Positions 42,508 to 53,216 of a stretch of 64,000 bases of DNA are shown one piece after another. Positions within the stretch are counted from its first letter, which is position 1. Every line of letters starts with the position of its first letter. The stretch covers positions 29,453,501-29,517,500 of the forward strand of contig CM076152.1 in NCBI GenBank assembly GCA_038025085.1. The letters are read 5' to 3'. This DNA comes from Tetragonia tetragonoides. Its lineage: Eukaryota; Streptophyta; Magnoliopsida; Caryophyllales; Aizoaceae. The translations under genes were made by a program, and so were the position numbers. Under the pieces are notes generated by a model. It was not told the origin of the DNA, made no database searches, and was given only the letters and a program-made list of their open reading frames with translations.

Positions 42508-44117
42508 ATGGGCCTTTTATGTCCAGAAATAGGTAGAAGTAGACATCCCGGTCCTAGGAAGTGGGAGAGAGACGAGTCCAGCAAGAGGTTAGTCCGCAAG
42601 TTGTCGTTTGAACCTTCACCACAAGCACAGTTCGTGGGCCCCATTTGGCTCGATTACCTTCGTACGCCGCCATTGTCACCTCAAGCCTCACCACCCTATT
42701 CACCTAAGTCCGCTATGTCTGGAGACGCTGAGAGAACCGCTGACCAAAAGATGGATGACCTTTTAGCCCAAATGGTCGCCATAAATGCTAGATTCACTGA
42801 TATGGAAGCCCGTGTCGCCAAGTTGGATCCCCCTACTAAGGATGATGATGAGCCCAAACTCGATGAGAAAAAGGCCGAACCCTCCACTAAAGAGGTCCAA
42901 GAGCTTCAAGCCAAGCTGAACAGGCTTGAATCCGTCCTAGGCAAGAGTCGTGTCTTCAATGACATGATCATCAATTCAGAAGGCTATGCTCCCCACATTA
43001 AGGGAAAGTTGCCCACAAAGTTTTCCATGCCTAAACTTCCCACTTTCAAAGGAACCGACGATCCACAAGATCACATTAGAGCTTTTACTACTGCATTGGG
43101 CCTTAGAGGTATTGAACAAGAGCTGTATGTTCACCTCTTTTCCCAAACCTTGGATCCTGCTGTCAGGGCCTAGTTCTTCACGTTCCCCACCCAAAAGCTA
43201 GAAAAATGGGAAGATCTATCCACATTGTTCCTCCAGAGATATGCTGACAATATCTTGCCACCCATGACATTGAGAGAGTTGGACATCACCAAGCAAGGTG
43301 ATAAAGAGGGGTTCACCAATTTCGTGAGAAGATGGAGGACTAAGGTGGCTGAAATGATCGATCGCCCATCTGAAAGGGACCAAATCCGAATGCTAGTCCA
43401 GAATTTGGCATCTGAATACCGCAAACACATGAAATTTCAACCCACAACCACCTATACCCAACTAACTGAAGTAGGCATGGCCGTTGAAGATGATCAACTC
43501 CAAAGAGGGAAGAACAAAGTTACTTACAATAACAAAACAAGTGGATATAAGGATAAGAAATACACCAATACCAACCATGCCTCCAAAAGTAGAGGAAATG
43601 AAGTGAACGCCATAGCTGATAGGCGTCCAAGAAGGTATACTTCCCTCAGAATGACTTATGTCAAATCCCTAGACAAGTTGATCAAAGGAGACTATCTACA
43701 TCCGATTGGGCCTACTTTCGATCCACCTGTAGAGAAAAGATCACCATACTGGAACGAATCTGCATTCTGCAAATACATAGGGGGCGCGGGCACGACACCG
43801 AAAAGTGTTACACTCTCAAAGATAAAATCCAAGATTTGTTCGATAATGGCACCATAGCATTGCCTAAAGACGCACCACCACCCAGCAACAACAACAATCC
43901 CCTCGGGAATTCTTTTGCCATTGACACAGAAGAAGGGTTTGATCCATCTTATCTGATCACACCTATTGGACAGGTCATACCGCCATACCCAAGCCCGAGG
44001 CCCACACTGGATTTTTGCGGCCTTTGGGAAAGTGATGAGGAAGATAATAGATCATATACTGACCCAGAAGATGTATTGACTCCTCAAGTCCATGACATAG
44101 CTAATGGCAAAACCTAG
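42508..44117 (+). pseudogene. gag: Tat-B gag
   Basis: The frame opens at ATG 42508; the conserved segment starts RKWERDESSKRLVRKL. Parts in order: a charged coiled-coil-like N-terminus, gag core (FSMPKLPTFKGTDDPQDHIR; PPMTLRELDITKQGDKEGF; LVQNLASEYRKHM), then a knuckle in which one base is missing near 43770 so the CKYHRGRGH-type motif is read out of frame. TAG 43171-43173 interrupts the core. The tail from 43836 (FDNGTIALPKDAPPPSNNNN) continues to TAG 44115-44117. It is clearly homologous to Tat-A gag but much diverged. Confidence 0.85.
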
Positions 44118-44590
44118 TATGATATCTCCGATGATGAGAAAGAAGAGGATGATAAGGCCCTAAACTATCTCACTAGATCAGGACGCCAATTCAAGCCCGA
44201 AAACATCTATATGGATCTATCTCAAATCCAACCCGTAGAGCCTAAGGCCATCCCCAATAGGGATTCGGCCCAAAGAAAAACGACGAAAGAGGACGATGGG
44301 ACCAACATCCTCAAACAACTACAAAGAACAAAAGCTGACATATCCATCTAGCAACTATTGACCACTTCTATCACTCATAGAAGGGCCGTGCTAGAAGCCT
44401 TCAATGCAACTACCATTTCTCCAAATGCTACCCCCGAAGAGGTAGTCAACCTCCTGGTCCAAGGAAAGTCATCTACGCGCATCACTTTTTCCGACAAAGA
44501 CCTTCCACCTGAGGGTATTCACCACAACAAAGCCCTCTATCTTACTGTAATCTGTCAACAGAGACAAGTCCCTATGACTTAGGCTAGGGC
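44118..44590 (+). pseudogene. pol: Tat-B gag-pol linker and protease N-terminus, active site deleted
   Basis: In one frame it reads an acidic linker and then the Tat-typical QLLTTSITHRRAVLEAFNAT, FSDKDLPPEGIHHNKALYLT and VICQQRQVPMT. TAG 44349-44351 replaces a probable Trp codon. At about 44580 the sequence jumps from PMT straight to the text after the active site: the roughly 110 bp that hold DNGSAVNVCP in the other copy (20476-20575) are gone, with a short 'ggct' type overlap at the join. This copy could not cleave its polyprotein. Confidence 0.85.
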
Positions 44591-45428
44591 TAAGGGCTTA
44601 CGATAATTCCAAGAGGAATGTATTGGGTATCTTCTCCATGAACATCAATATTGGGCCCATCGAGAAAATGGTCCAGTTTCATGTAATTGACATTCCAGCC
44701 ACCTTCAACCTACTCTTAGGAAGGCCTTGGTTACATTGGCTAAATGCCGTAGCCTCAACCCTGCATCAAAAGTAAAGCTATCCTTGGCAGGATCCACCTT
44801 AGAAGATTGCGCGGATACTATGGTAGCCCAGATTGAGAAAGCTCCAGTCCTAAAGATAAAGCATAATGAGCAAGACGAGGAGTTATGGGGCTTTGAGAAG
44901 ATAGCCTTCATAGAAACAATAGAGCCCACACTTAACGTGAATGCTTTACTCAAAAAGCAAGGCCACTTCCCAGGCACCCCTTTGGGCCCACATCCCAAGG
45001 TAGCCCAAACTTGCTGGAACACCAAGATCAAAAATGATCTATTTGGGCTAGGCTATAGGTCCACAAGGCAAGAAGTTAGGGCCTATATAGCCAAAGTGAT
45101 GGCTAAGAAAAGAGCCTGTACGGCCAACAAACCTGTTCCACTTAGCATGGATCCTTACCCCCTCACCCTCAATGGGCAATTTCTTTAGGAAGGCGACCCA
45201 TATCCTTACTATGGATTCCCTAAACCATACACAATTAATGGGATCCTAATGCCAGGCTTTGAGGCATTCCAAGACTGCTTCACCATGAGTGAAGACGCAC
45301 CCATGCCTCCTAATGAGGACCAATCCACTAAAGATTGGGCTAATGACATGGCACCCAACGACTTTGGGCTCTTATTCGGCGACGAGCGTCGTCAGTAGAA
45401 CAAGACAACCACCAAACTTCCCCTTACT
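44591..45428 (+). pseudogene. pol: Tat-B protease C-terminus and linker
   Basis: The ATFNLLLGRPWLHWLNAVAS part ends at the shared frameshift near 44768. The next frame (44727-45188) runs from KVKLSLAGSTLEDCADTMVA to LSMDPYPLTLNGQFL and stops at TAG 45186-45188 (Gln in the other copy). A further TAG at 45397-45399 precedes the RT frame. Confidence 0.75.
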
Positions 45429-46880
45429 GTGCTTTTTAGTGAAGGTTTCGACCCGTCCAAGCTGATCGCCGCAATCGGGCCCGACCGCACCACCTGGAAG
45501 CCCGAGACGAAGTGGACTCCAGTCAAGGGAGCCAAGTACAAGTTCACAATCCGCAACGTTCCTTTAGGAGGGCCCAGTTCCGATTCTGAGTCTGATTCCG
45601 AGTCCGAGTCTTATTCCGAGTCTGTTATCCTAGAAGTGTCGGGTAGTCCACCCCAGTCTATTCCTTCTACTACCAAGGTCCTTAGTGATGACCTCATTGA
45701 TGTATTGTCCGCTTCTATTAATATTATGAACTTCGATTTTGCTTACTTGGATTGCCTCACTGCTAATAATTCAGAAGATATAACGGAATTGCCAAAAGAA
45801 GTTATTAAAGCACTAATCGAACATGAGCAAAAGACTTCAATAGTCGAAGAAACCGAGACAATATACATTGCAACCAATGATGAGCCTCTCCACGTGCAAA
45901 TAGGCTTGTCTTTAACATCTAATGAACGCGAACAATTCATAACACTCCTAAAGGATTATACGGATGTTTTTGCCTGGTCCTACAAGGACATGCCAGGCAT
46001 AGACCGCAAAATTGCTCAGCATACCATTCCACTAAACCCCGACTGCAAACCAGTCAAACAAAAGTTAAGAAGAATGAAGCCAGAGTGGGCTCTTAAGATC
46101 AAAGAAGAGGTTCAAAAACAACTAGAGGCAGGTTTCATAAGAGTGGCCAATTACCCCGATTGGGTAGCCAACATTGTCCCGGTCCCAAAAAAGGACGGAC
46201 GGGTTCGAATGTGTGTAGACTTCAGGGACTTGAACAAAGCAAGTCCGAAAGACAACTTTCCCTTACCTCACATAGACGTCTTAGTAGATAACACCGCCGG
46301 ACACGCCCTTCTATCGTTTATTGACGGGTACGCAGGATATAACCAAGTCCTAATGGCCAAAGAGGACAAAGACAAAACCACTTTCATCACACAGTGGGGC
46401 ACTTATTGCTATACAGTAATGCCATTCGGGCTTAAGAATGCAGGAGCTACATACCAAAGAGCCGCTACAACCTTACTCCACGACATGATGCATAAGAAGG
46501 CTGAAGTGTATGTAGATGATATGATCATAATATCCAAAGACAGAGAAGGGCATGTACCCTCACTTCAAAAGTTATTTGACAGGCTTAGGAAGTTCAATAT
46601 GAGGCTTAATCCCAAGAAGTGCGCATTCGGAGTCACGTCCGGCAAACTTCTAGGATTTGTCATAAGCACTAGAGGACTAGAAATTGATCCATCCAAGATT
46701 AAAGCCATAATAGACATGCCAAGACCAAAGACAGAGAAAGAAATAAAAGGCTTTCTAGGGAGAATCCAGTACATTAGCAGGTTCATCTCCAAATTAACCA
46801 TCAGATGCGAGCCCATATTAAAGAAACTCAAAAAAAGAGGTAAAGACAGAATGGGACGAGCAATGCCAAAAGGCCTTTGA
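45429..46880 (+). pseudogene. pol: Tat-B reverse transcriptase
   Basis: The 483 open codons comprise an N-terminal Ser/Asp/Glu-rich stretch (SDSESDSESESYSES), then VRMCVDFRDLNKASPKDNFP, TVMPFGLKNAGATYQR, YVDDMIIISKDREGH and KEIKGFLGRIQYISRF. It ends through the same A-run frameshift (46825-46845) as the copy at 22865. The RT itself looks undamaged, but its context is broken. Confidence 0.88.
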
Positions 46881-47381
46881 CAAAATTAAAGCCTATCTAT
46901 CCGAACCACCTGTTCTAGTACCGCCCATTCCACGCATGCCTCTAATCCTCTACCTTACAGTCACAGAAACATCAATGGGGTTATGCTAGCCCAAGAAGTA
47001 GATAAGGAAGAGAAAGCTATATACTATGTAAGCCAGAAGTTTCTGGAATACGAAACCCGCTATTCATCCCTCGAAAAGGCATGCTTAGCTTTGGTAGCAA
47101 CTACTAAAAAGCTATGACCTTACATGCTCCAGCACACGATCCACATAAGATTGAGAGAAAATCCTTTGAAATACATATTCGAAAAGCCCATGCTGAATGG
47201 CAGGATAGCAAGATGGACAGTCCTCCTCGCAGAATTCGACCTCAAATTTGAGAATCAAAAGGCCATAAAAGGGCATGCTATCTCGGAATACTTAGCCGAC
47301 CAAGCAGTAAACGAGCCGGATAACAAGGAAGAATATCACTTTCCAGAAGAAGGGGTTATGACCTTAGATACTGAAACTTAG
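46881..47381 (+). pseudogene. pol: Tat-B RNase H
   Basis: It is read in pieces: KAYLSEPPVLVPPIP, a shared one-base loss near 46980, MLAQEVDKEEKAIYYVSQKF, a private TGA at about 47116, then the open segment 47124-47381 (IARWTVLLAEFDLKFENQKA; SEYLADQAVNEPDNKEEYHF). It ends at TAG 47379-47381, where the other copy has Trp. Confidence 0.8.
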
Positions 47382-47975
47382 CAACTATACTTTGATGGAG
47401 CATCCAACCAAAAGGGTTTCGGGGTAGGAGTACTAATAGTATCCCCCGAAGGCGCACACACGCCTATTTCAATCAAACTAGGCCATGAGGTTACAAATAA
47501 TGGCGCCGAGTATAAAGATTGCATAATAGGACTACAATCCGCCATAAGCCTTGGCATCAAAACACTCCGAGTCTATGGGGACTCGTCACTCATAATTAAC
47601 CAAATTTTCAAGGTGTGGAAGGTTAATTAAAGTGAATCCCTGGCACTCTACCAGGAATACTTAGATAAGATCATAGTGTATTTCAATCAAATACACTTTA
47701 CATACCTTCCACGAGAAGATAACCAATTTGTAGACGCCTTGGCTAAATTAGCAAGCATGATCAATATACCTGAAACCATCCGAATGATGCCGATCTGTGT
47801 ACAAAGGAGATCTGAGCCTTCATATTGTGACGCTTTGGAAGTGTTGTACGACAAAGAAGATGAATGGTATACTGACATAAGAAATCTGCTTCTTTACCAG
47901 CTCTACCCTCCTGATTCTATCCCTAGAGCCCAGAAAGCGCTCAGAAGGCTCGCGGCCCAATCCTTAGAAGTATAA
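47382..47975 (+). pseudogene. pol: Tat-B archaeal-type RNase H
   Basis: QLYFDGASNQKGFGVGVLIV, NNGAEYKDCIIGLQSAISLG and VYGDSSLIINQIFKVW define the domain. TAA 47628-47630 and TAA 47973-47975 are both shared with the copy at 23342-23959. The segment 47676-47975 holds FTYLPREDNQFVDALAKLAS. Confidence 0.82.
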
Positions 47976-49135
47976 GGTCAAATATACAAGAAAAGCCCAA
48001 ACAGAATCAACCTCCTATGCCTAGGTACCGAGCGGGCCCATAAGGTCCTAAGAGATGTACATGCAGGGGTATGTGGACCACACATGAACGGTATGATGCT
48101 ATCCAGGAAAATAATAAGGCTTGGGTATTATTGGACCACAATGGAAAAGGACTGCTGTGAATTTGTCAAAAGATGCGTACAATGCTAGAGCCATGCAAAT
48201 CTACAACATCTGCCACCAAGCCCACTATATACCTTCACCTCACCTTGGCCTTTCTCAGCTTGGGGAATCGACATCATCGGTAAAATAACCCCGACAGGAA
48301 AAGGAGGCCACGAATATATCCTAGTCGCAATCGACTATTTTACTAAATGGGTCGAAGCGCAATCATACGCACAGCTCAAAGCAAAGCATGTAGTTAAGTT
48401 CATTAAGAATAACATAATAGCTAGGTACGGGGTTCCCCAAGAAATCATCAGTGATAATGGATCACACTTCATGAAAGAAGTGATTGAGCTGTTGGACCAA
48501 TTTAAAATCCAGCATCAAAAGTCGTCTCCCTACAGGCCGCAAACAAACGGCGCAGCAGAGGCAGCTAACAAGAAAATCAAGAAAATCATTGAAAGAATGT
48601 CAGAAAATTATCATGACTGGCCAGACAAGCTGCCATTCACACTTTGGGGTTATAGGACATCAGTTCGCGCATCAACGGGAGCAACACCCTACTCCCTAGT
48701 TTACGGAATGGAAGCCGTATTACCGATTGAGCTAGAGATCCCATCTCTAAGGTTCGTTCTAGAAAGTCAAATCCCCGAGGTGGATTGGGTCCAAGCCCGC
48801 TATGATCAATTACTCCTGCTAGATGAGAAAAGGTTGCAAGCTTTGCACTACATAAGATTCTGTCAGAAAAGACTAACCATGCATTTTAACCAAAGGCTCA
48901 AAATGAGGGACCTTAAGGTTGGAGACTTAGTACATAAGGAGGTAAGGGCCAATGTAACCCACCAAGAGGTAAATTTCGACCCAACTGGTCAGGCCCGTTT
49001 ATCATTACAAAGATCTTGACAAGTGGTGCTGCAAGATTAGCAGATTTAGACGGAATAGAATTTAGTCAAAGAGGTTCTATGCTTAGGCAAGACACCCAAT
49101 ATAGCACTTTCGAGAGGCCCACACAAGGCTAACTA
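47976..49135 (+). pseudogene. pol: Tat-B integrase
   Basis: The finger HAGVCGPHMNGMMLSRKI to CCEFVKRCVQC is followed by TAG 48186-48188. The core carries FSAWGIDIIGKITPTGKGGH, IISDNGSHFMKE and QTNGAAEAANKKIKK; in the last the expected catalytic Glu is at GAAEAANK. The frame 48471-49019 ends with a one-base shift near 48962, so the C-terminal NWSGPFIITK part is out of frame. The coding text ends TQG at about 49133. Confidence 0.82.
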
Positions 49136-49502
49136 ATCCCGAAAAAAAACAAAAAAAAGGGATTTGATGTTAAAAAAACAAACGGATAAGAACCACGAGC
49201 GGTCTGATTCCCCTAAAAGGATACGTAGGACAACCCAATTACAATTGGGCCCGACCCCTTCATCAAATTCGCGTTCAAAAGTTGTTAAATATCGTGCACA
49301 TAATAAACACAAGGTTGCAATAATAAAATAAGCATGTCTCCATAAATAATAATAAAGTCCATTACAAGACTTGGCAATTCCTAAATAATAAAAACAAATT
49401 AACTAAATCTAAAAAAGGAGGCACATCACCCTCATTGAATTTAAAGCAAATAAAAGGCGATCCTAAGCTAAGACATGCTCCAAAAGAGTATTTCCTAATA
49501 GA
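49136..49502. other. Spacer between Tat-B pol and antisense ORF
   Basis: No gene is present. It contains the motif gaaccacg..ggtctgattcc..aaggatacgtagg at 49188-49230, matching the 263-bp block in Tat-A3, then an AT-rich run. It would be the convergent 3' region of pol (plus) and of the antisense ORF (minus). Confidence 0.55.
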
Positions 49503-50289
49503 CTACTCCGTAGCTTCGGTAGTAGGGACGACATCCTCCATGGGTTTATCAACCTTTGGGCCTTCCACTTCACGTTCCTTGGGAGCCCATCTCTCTTGAA
49601 CCAAGGGCTCTTCTTCCTTTTCAACCTCCATTAGAGGAGCACTGGAAGAGGCTTCATGATCATTGGCCTGAATTTGGGGCTTCTCTTCCGGTTTAGTAGT
49701 AATCTTGGCTAGCGCTTTCTTGGCCTTCGGGTTGAGAACACTTTTCACATGCTTGACTCCCTTTTGCTTACCCTTCCCTTTGGGATCATAAGGGTTAGAA
49801 AGCCTTAAACTAGCCTTGACAGATTGGGCCTTAAGATCATCTTATTTGGATTTCCTGCAAGCACGACGGTCTTCCATGGTCTTACAATCCATCCAAGCTT
49901 CATAAGCTGAAGATATGGTCGTTGGGGCCTTAATATGAGGAATGCTCCACTTTGGACAACGGTCCCTTGCACACTCCCAAGATCTCACCATACTAATAGT
50001 CAAAACCCGGGTAGCCGACGCAACACTGTCCTTCTGTGGGATAATCTGGCGTTTTCCATATCGCCGCATGATACGGCTAGGAAATATATAAGTCAAATTT
50101 TGAAGACCAAGGATTTGATAATATCCCGTCTCCTTGCTGCATCCGATTGCGGATTTTAGGCCCCATCACTTGACAGTCCATCTTAGCAAAGGGCAAGCTT
50201 TAAGATATCCACACCATTCATCAATGGTGGATTCATAGTAAAGCTTTCGGCGGGCAGGAAACTGCTTTGGTTGGTATTTGAGCGCATTA

Positions 50290-50294
50290 GCCGG
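50290..50294. repeat. Target-site duplication of the Athila-like element (left)
   Basis: GCCGG precedes TGTTGAG at 50295 and is repeated at 60089-60093 after ...CTCAACA. Confidence 0.93.
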
Positions 50295-51500
50295 TGTTGA
50301 GTTAAAATACCGCAAGTGCACAGTGTAGTTGTAGCTAGCATATGCAAGTACGGGTCGATCCCACGAGGATGTTGGTATGCTATTAATTCACTTGTTAAAG
50401 ACCAAACACTACTACTACTAAGCTACGCAGTAAACAGAGAGTACTGAGATTGCACGAATAACTACTAGTGCCACTACCAAGATAACAGTAAAAGCAAAAC
50501 AAATTAAACTAACTATTACCAAAGATTGAAACTTTAATAATCTATCACTACTAGAACTCTATGAAATACTGAACAGGACACATATTAGAGTATTGGGAAC
50601 AAATCCCAACTAATAAAATTAGCAAAAATCTGTAATTGAAATTGACAGAGTAAAGGAAAGAATTCACCAATTTGCTCCAAACAACTGAACTGAACCAACT
50701 GAGTGCTAGAACAGGGTTTCGAACCAAAACGCAATTCGACGAACAATTGAACCAAACTTAATAATCCGAATAAACTAGCTAATTGTATCTGAATTGAAGA
50801 ACAAGGGAAATTGGAACAATCGAATTGAAAGCTAAACTAATTCAATAATTAAACCCTAATTAAACTGTAAACTCACGGCGTACCCTTGAATCTCGATTGC
50901 TTCGCCTTATATAGGTACTTGCCATAAACCCCAGCTTTCGGTTTTCCATCTCACGCTGCCGAGTCAAGTCTTTGTCTTCCAATTGATTCGTCAGGTCCAA
51001 GCCCAACATTTATTTTCCTTTGCTTTTTTTCTCTTCAATTTCACCAACTCGAAATTCAGCCCAAAATAATTCAATTTAGGACAAATTAATCAAGGGGTTA
51101 GCGTGACAGGGAAGAATGGTTTAATGGGCTTCTGGGTAGAGAGAGAAAGTTGCTGCTGTTTGTCTTGTAGAGAAAAGGCGGAACACGCATACACAGAGCA
51201 AAAAAATGAAATGCTTGGCTGTTACGTGTCCTTGGTCACCAAATGTGCTTGCTCTTTAAATTCCAAAGTAGTCCACCTAGTGGACTGATTTGCTTGGGTG
51301 TGTAATCACTTGGTCATTGTCTCACTCTATGCCAAGCTTTTGCATTTTTGTCTTTTCTAGTCAAGTCAACAATAATTTTTCCTATTTTGCACTTCCCTGT
51401 AAAACAAGACAAATCGAGATCAAAGTACTAACCTTACAATTATTTATGAACAAAAACTAGAATGTAAAGGGTATAAAAATGTATATTTTTAGACTCAACA
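50295..51500 (-). repeat. Athila-like 3' LTR
   Basis: It is 1206 bp with terminal inverted TGTTGAG/CTCAACA. The TATA box on the minus strand is CCTATATAAG at 50906-50915. It is almost identical to the 5' LTR. Confidence 0.95.
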
Positions 51501-51513
51501 AATACCCCCACAC
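51501..51513 (-). promoter_or_regulatory. Polypurine tract of the Athila-like element
   Basis: On the minus strand GTGTGGGGGTATT directly abuts the 3' LTR start TGTTGAG. Confidence 0.8.
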
Positions 51514-53216
51514 TAAGCGTTTGCTCGTCTCGAGTAAAAATGACTACTAGCTAATAACTAAAAAAAAAAGAAATAAAAATCCTAACTCACTGTCGCAGGA
51601 ATCGCGATTGCACTTAGCATGTGCAACAAGCCCTTTAAACCCCTAGGTTCCCCCTAGTGGACGAGTAAGGTCTCGTGAGGGTTTACAGAAGATATACCCA
51701 CAAAATCCAGCATACTAAAACAAAGAGACTAACTAACCAAACAAAAATCTTGACGTTAAATTAGAACGTGAAACAATCTTTTCAAAACTCATAACACTTC
51801 ATGAACGAAGATACTCGAACAAACTCACTATTAATTAGCAAGCAAAAATCATTGAGAAGGTAGAACAAATACACTTGGTGGACTCTCACAAAGAGTATTG
51901 TACCACTCTAACACTCATGTGTTTGATAAGGGATGTGTTTCACTCAAAAATTCATTCCAGTGAAAAAGTTCTACCATAGGCTTGCAAATCTTTTAATTCT
52001 CCACCACTGGGATCACAATGCATGATACAAATCAAAAGGTCTTTATAAGGGTTGTAATGAGGCTTAAGGTAAAGGTGGGACAATATTTGGGAATTTAGCT
52101 TAAAAGCCGTGGAACTAGCGGAGCAATTTGAATCAGAACCAAAGATGGACATCAAAAATAGACACTCAAAACTCTACCCCAAACTCCAAAAATCTTCCAA
52201 ACATTGAACTATCACCCCTTTTTTATCTAGTGAAGCCAAGGAACTCTAAAACAGAGATTAAGATGACAATTACCTCAGCAGAAACTGATCATCATTAATA
52301 CATTCTCCAACCCTCTTTACTCTAGGAGGAAATTAAATTACAACTTTAGTACTTCGTTACACAGAACATTTTCTCCTGTTTTCAGCTTCTTCTCTTTTTT
52401 TTTTTTTCAAGACATATCATACTAGTGGAACAAAAAGAAAAGAGAATTACAATGTGTTCCATCTTCTCTATTTTTTTTTTCAACAATAGCCAACCACACA
52501 GAACACCCCCACACCTATTCTTTGACATCCTTTCAAGCTAATGATCAAAAAGCTCCACTAGTCCTAAGGCTAGGTGAAGATAATGTGTTTGGGATAAATA
52601 TTAGCTTGTAATGTGGCTTATAAGAAAAGAAATGGCCAATACAGCTCAAAGGGGTTAATCAAACAGAAATATTATCGCAATGGTAGGCTATTTGGTTAAT
52701 GTAGCTCACAATATATACGAAAGAATGCCTTTGTCATTTTCATATGCATGCATGTGTCAATGTGGCTTCAAAACAGAATCAATGCAAATTCTAGAGAAAC
52801 AAAATCATGGAAGAATATCACACATGAAAGAATATAGTGAGACTGATATGGATGCTTCAGTCTAAAGGCTCAAAATCTCACTAGTTATATATGTGTCCAC
52901 CAAGAGAAAGTCACTCTTACATCAATGATCATGACTATACTAGTTAATCGCAAGTAGTCAGTCAACTAATTCAATCATGTTATAAGTCTTTAAAGAATGA
53001 AAAACTCCTAATTTTGAATTATTATTATTATTTTTTTTTTTTAAGTAAATCAAACACACAAATTCTTCTCCCCCCACACTTAAACTTGGCAATGTCCACA
53101 TTGCAGACAAGGAAGTTGCAAAACAGATTCAGACAAGGAAGAAGAAAACGAAATAGAGAAAAGAACGACAGTACCGGGTCGAATACTGAGTGTATCCAAG
53201 CCTTTTTGCTTCTGAT
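51514..53216. other. Athila-like post-pol region without a recognisable env
   Basis: Athila elements often carry an env-like or extra ORF here. Only short open frames are present and none shows a domain. Two further PPT-like strings occur: GGTGTGGGGGTGTT at about 52502-52515 and AAGTGTGGGGGGAGAAG at about 53066-53082 (minus). Confidence 0.6.

Noticed and set aside
51103..51288. 61-codon frame in the Athila-like LTR, repeated at 59691-59876
   Set aside because: It is identical because the LTRs are identical. It lies antisense to the element and has no known domain. It could be noted as a conserved short frame, but recent LTR identity explains it.
51514..53216. Env-like gene of the Athila element
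   Set aside because: No frame longer than about 70 codons with signal peptide or membrane segment was visible on the minus strand.
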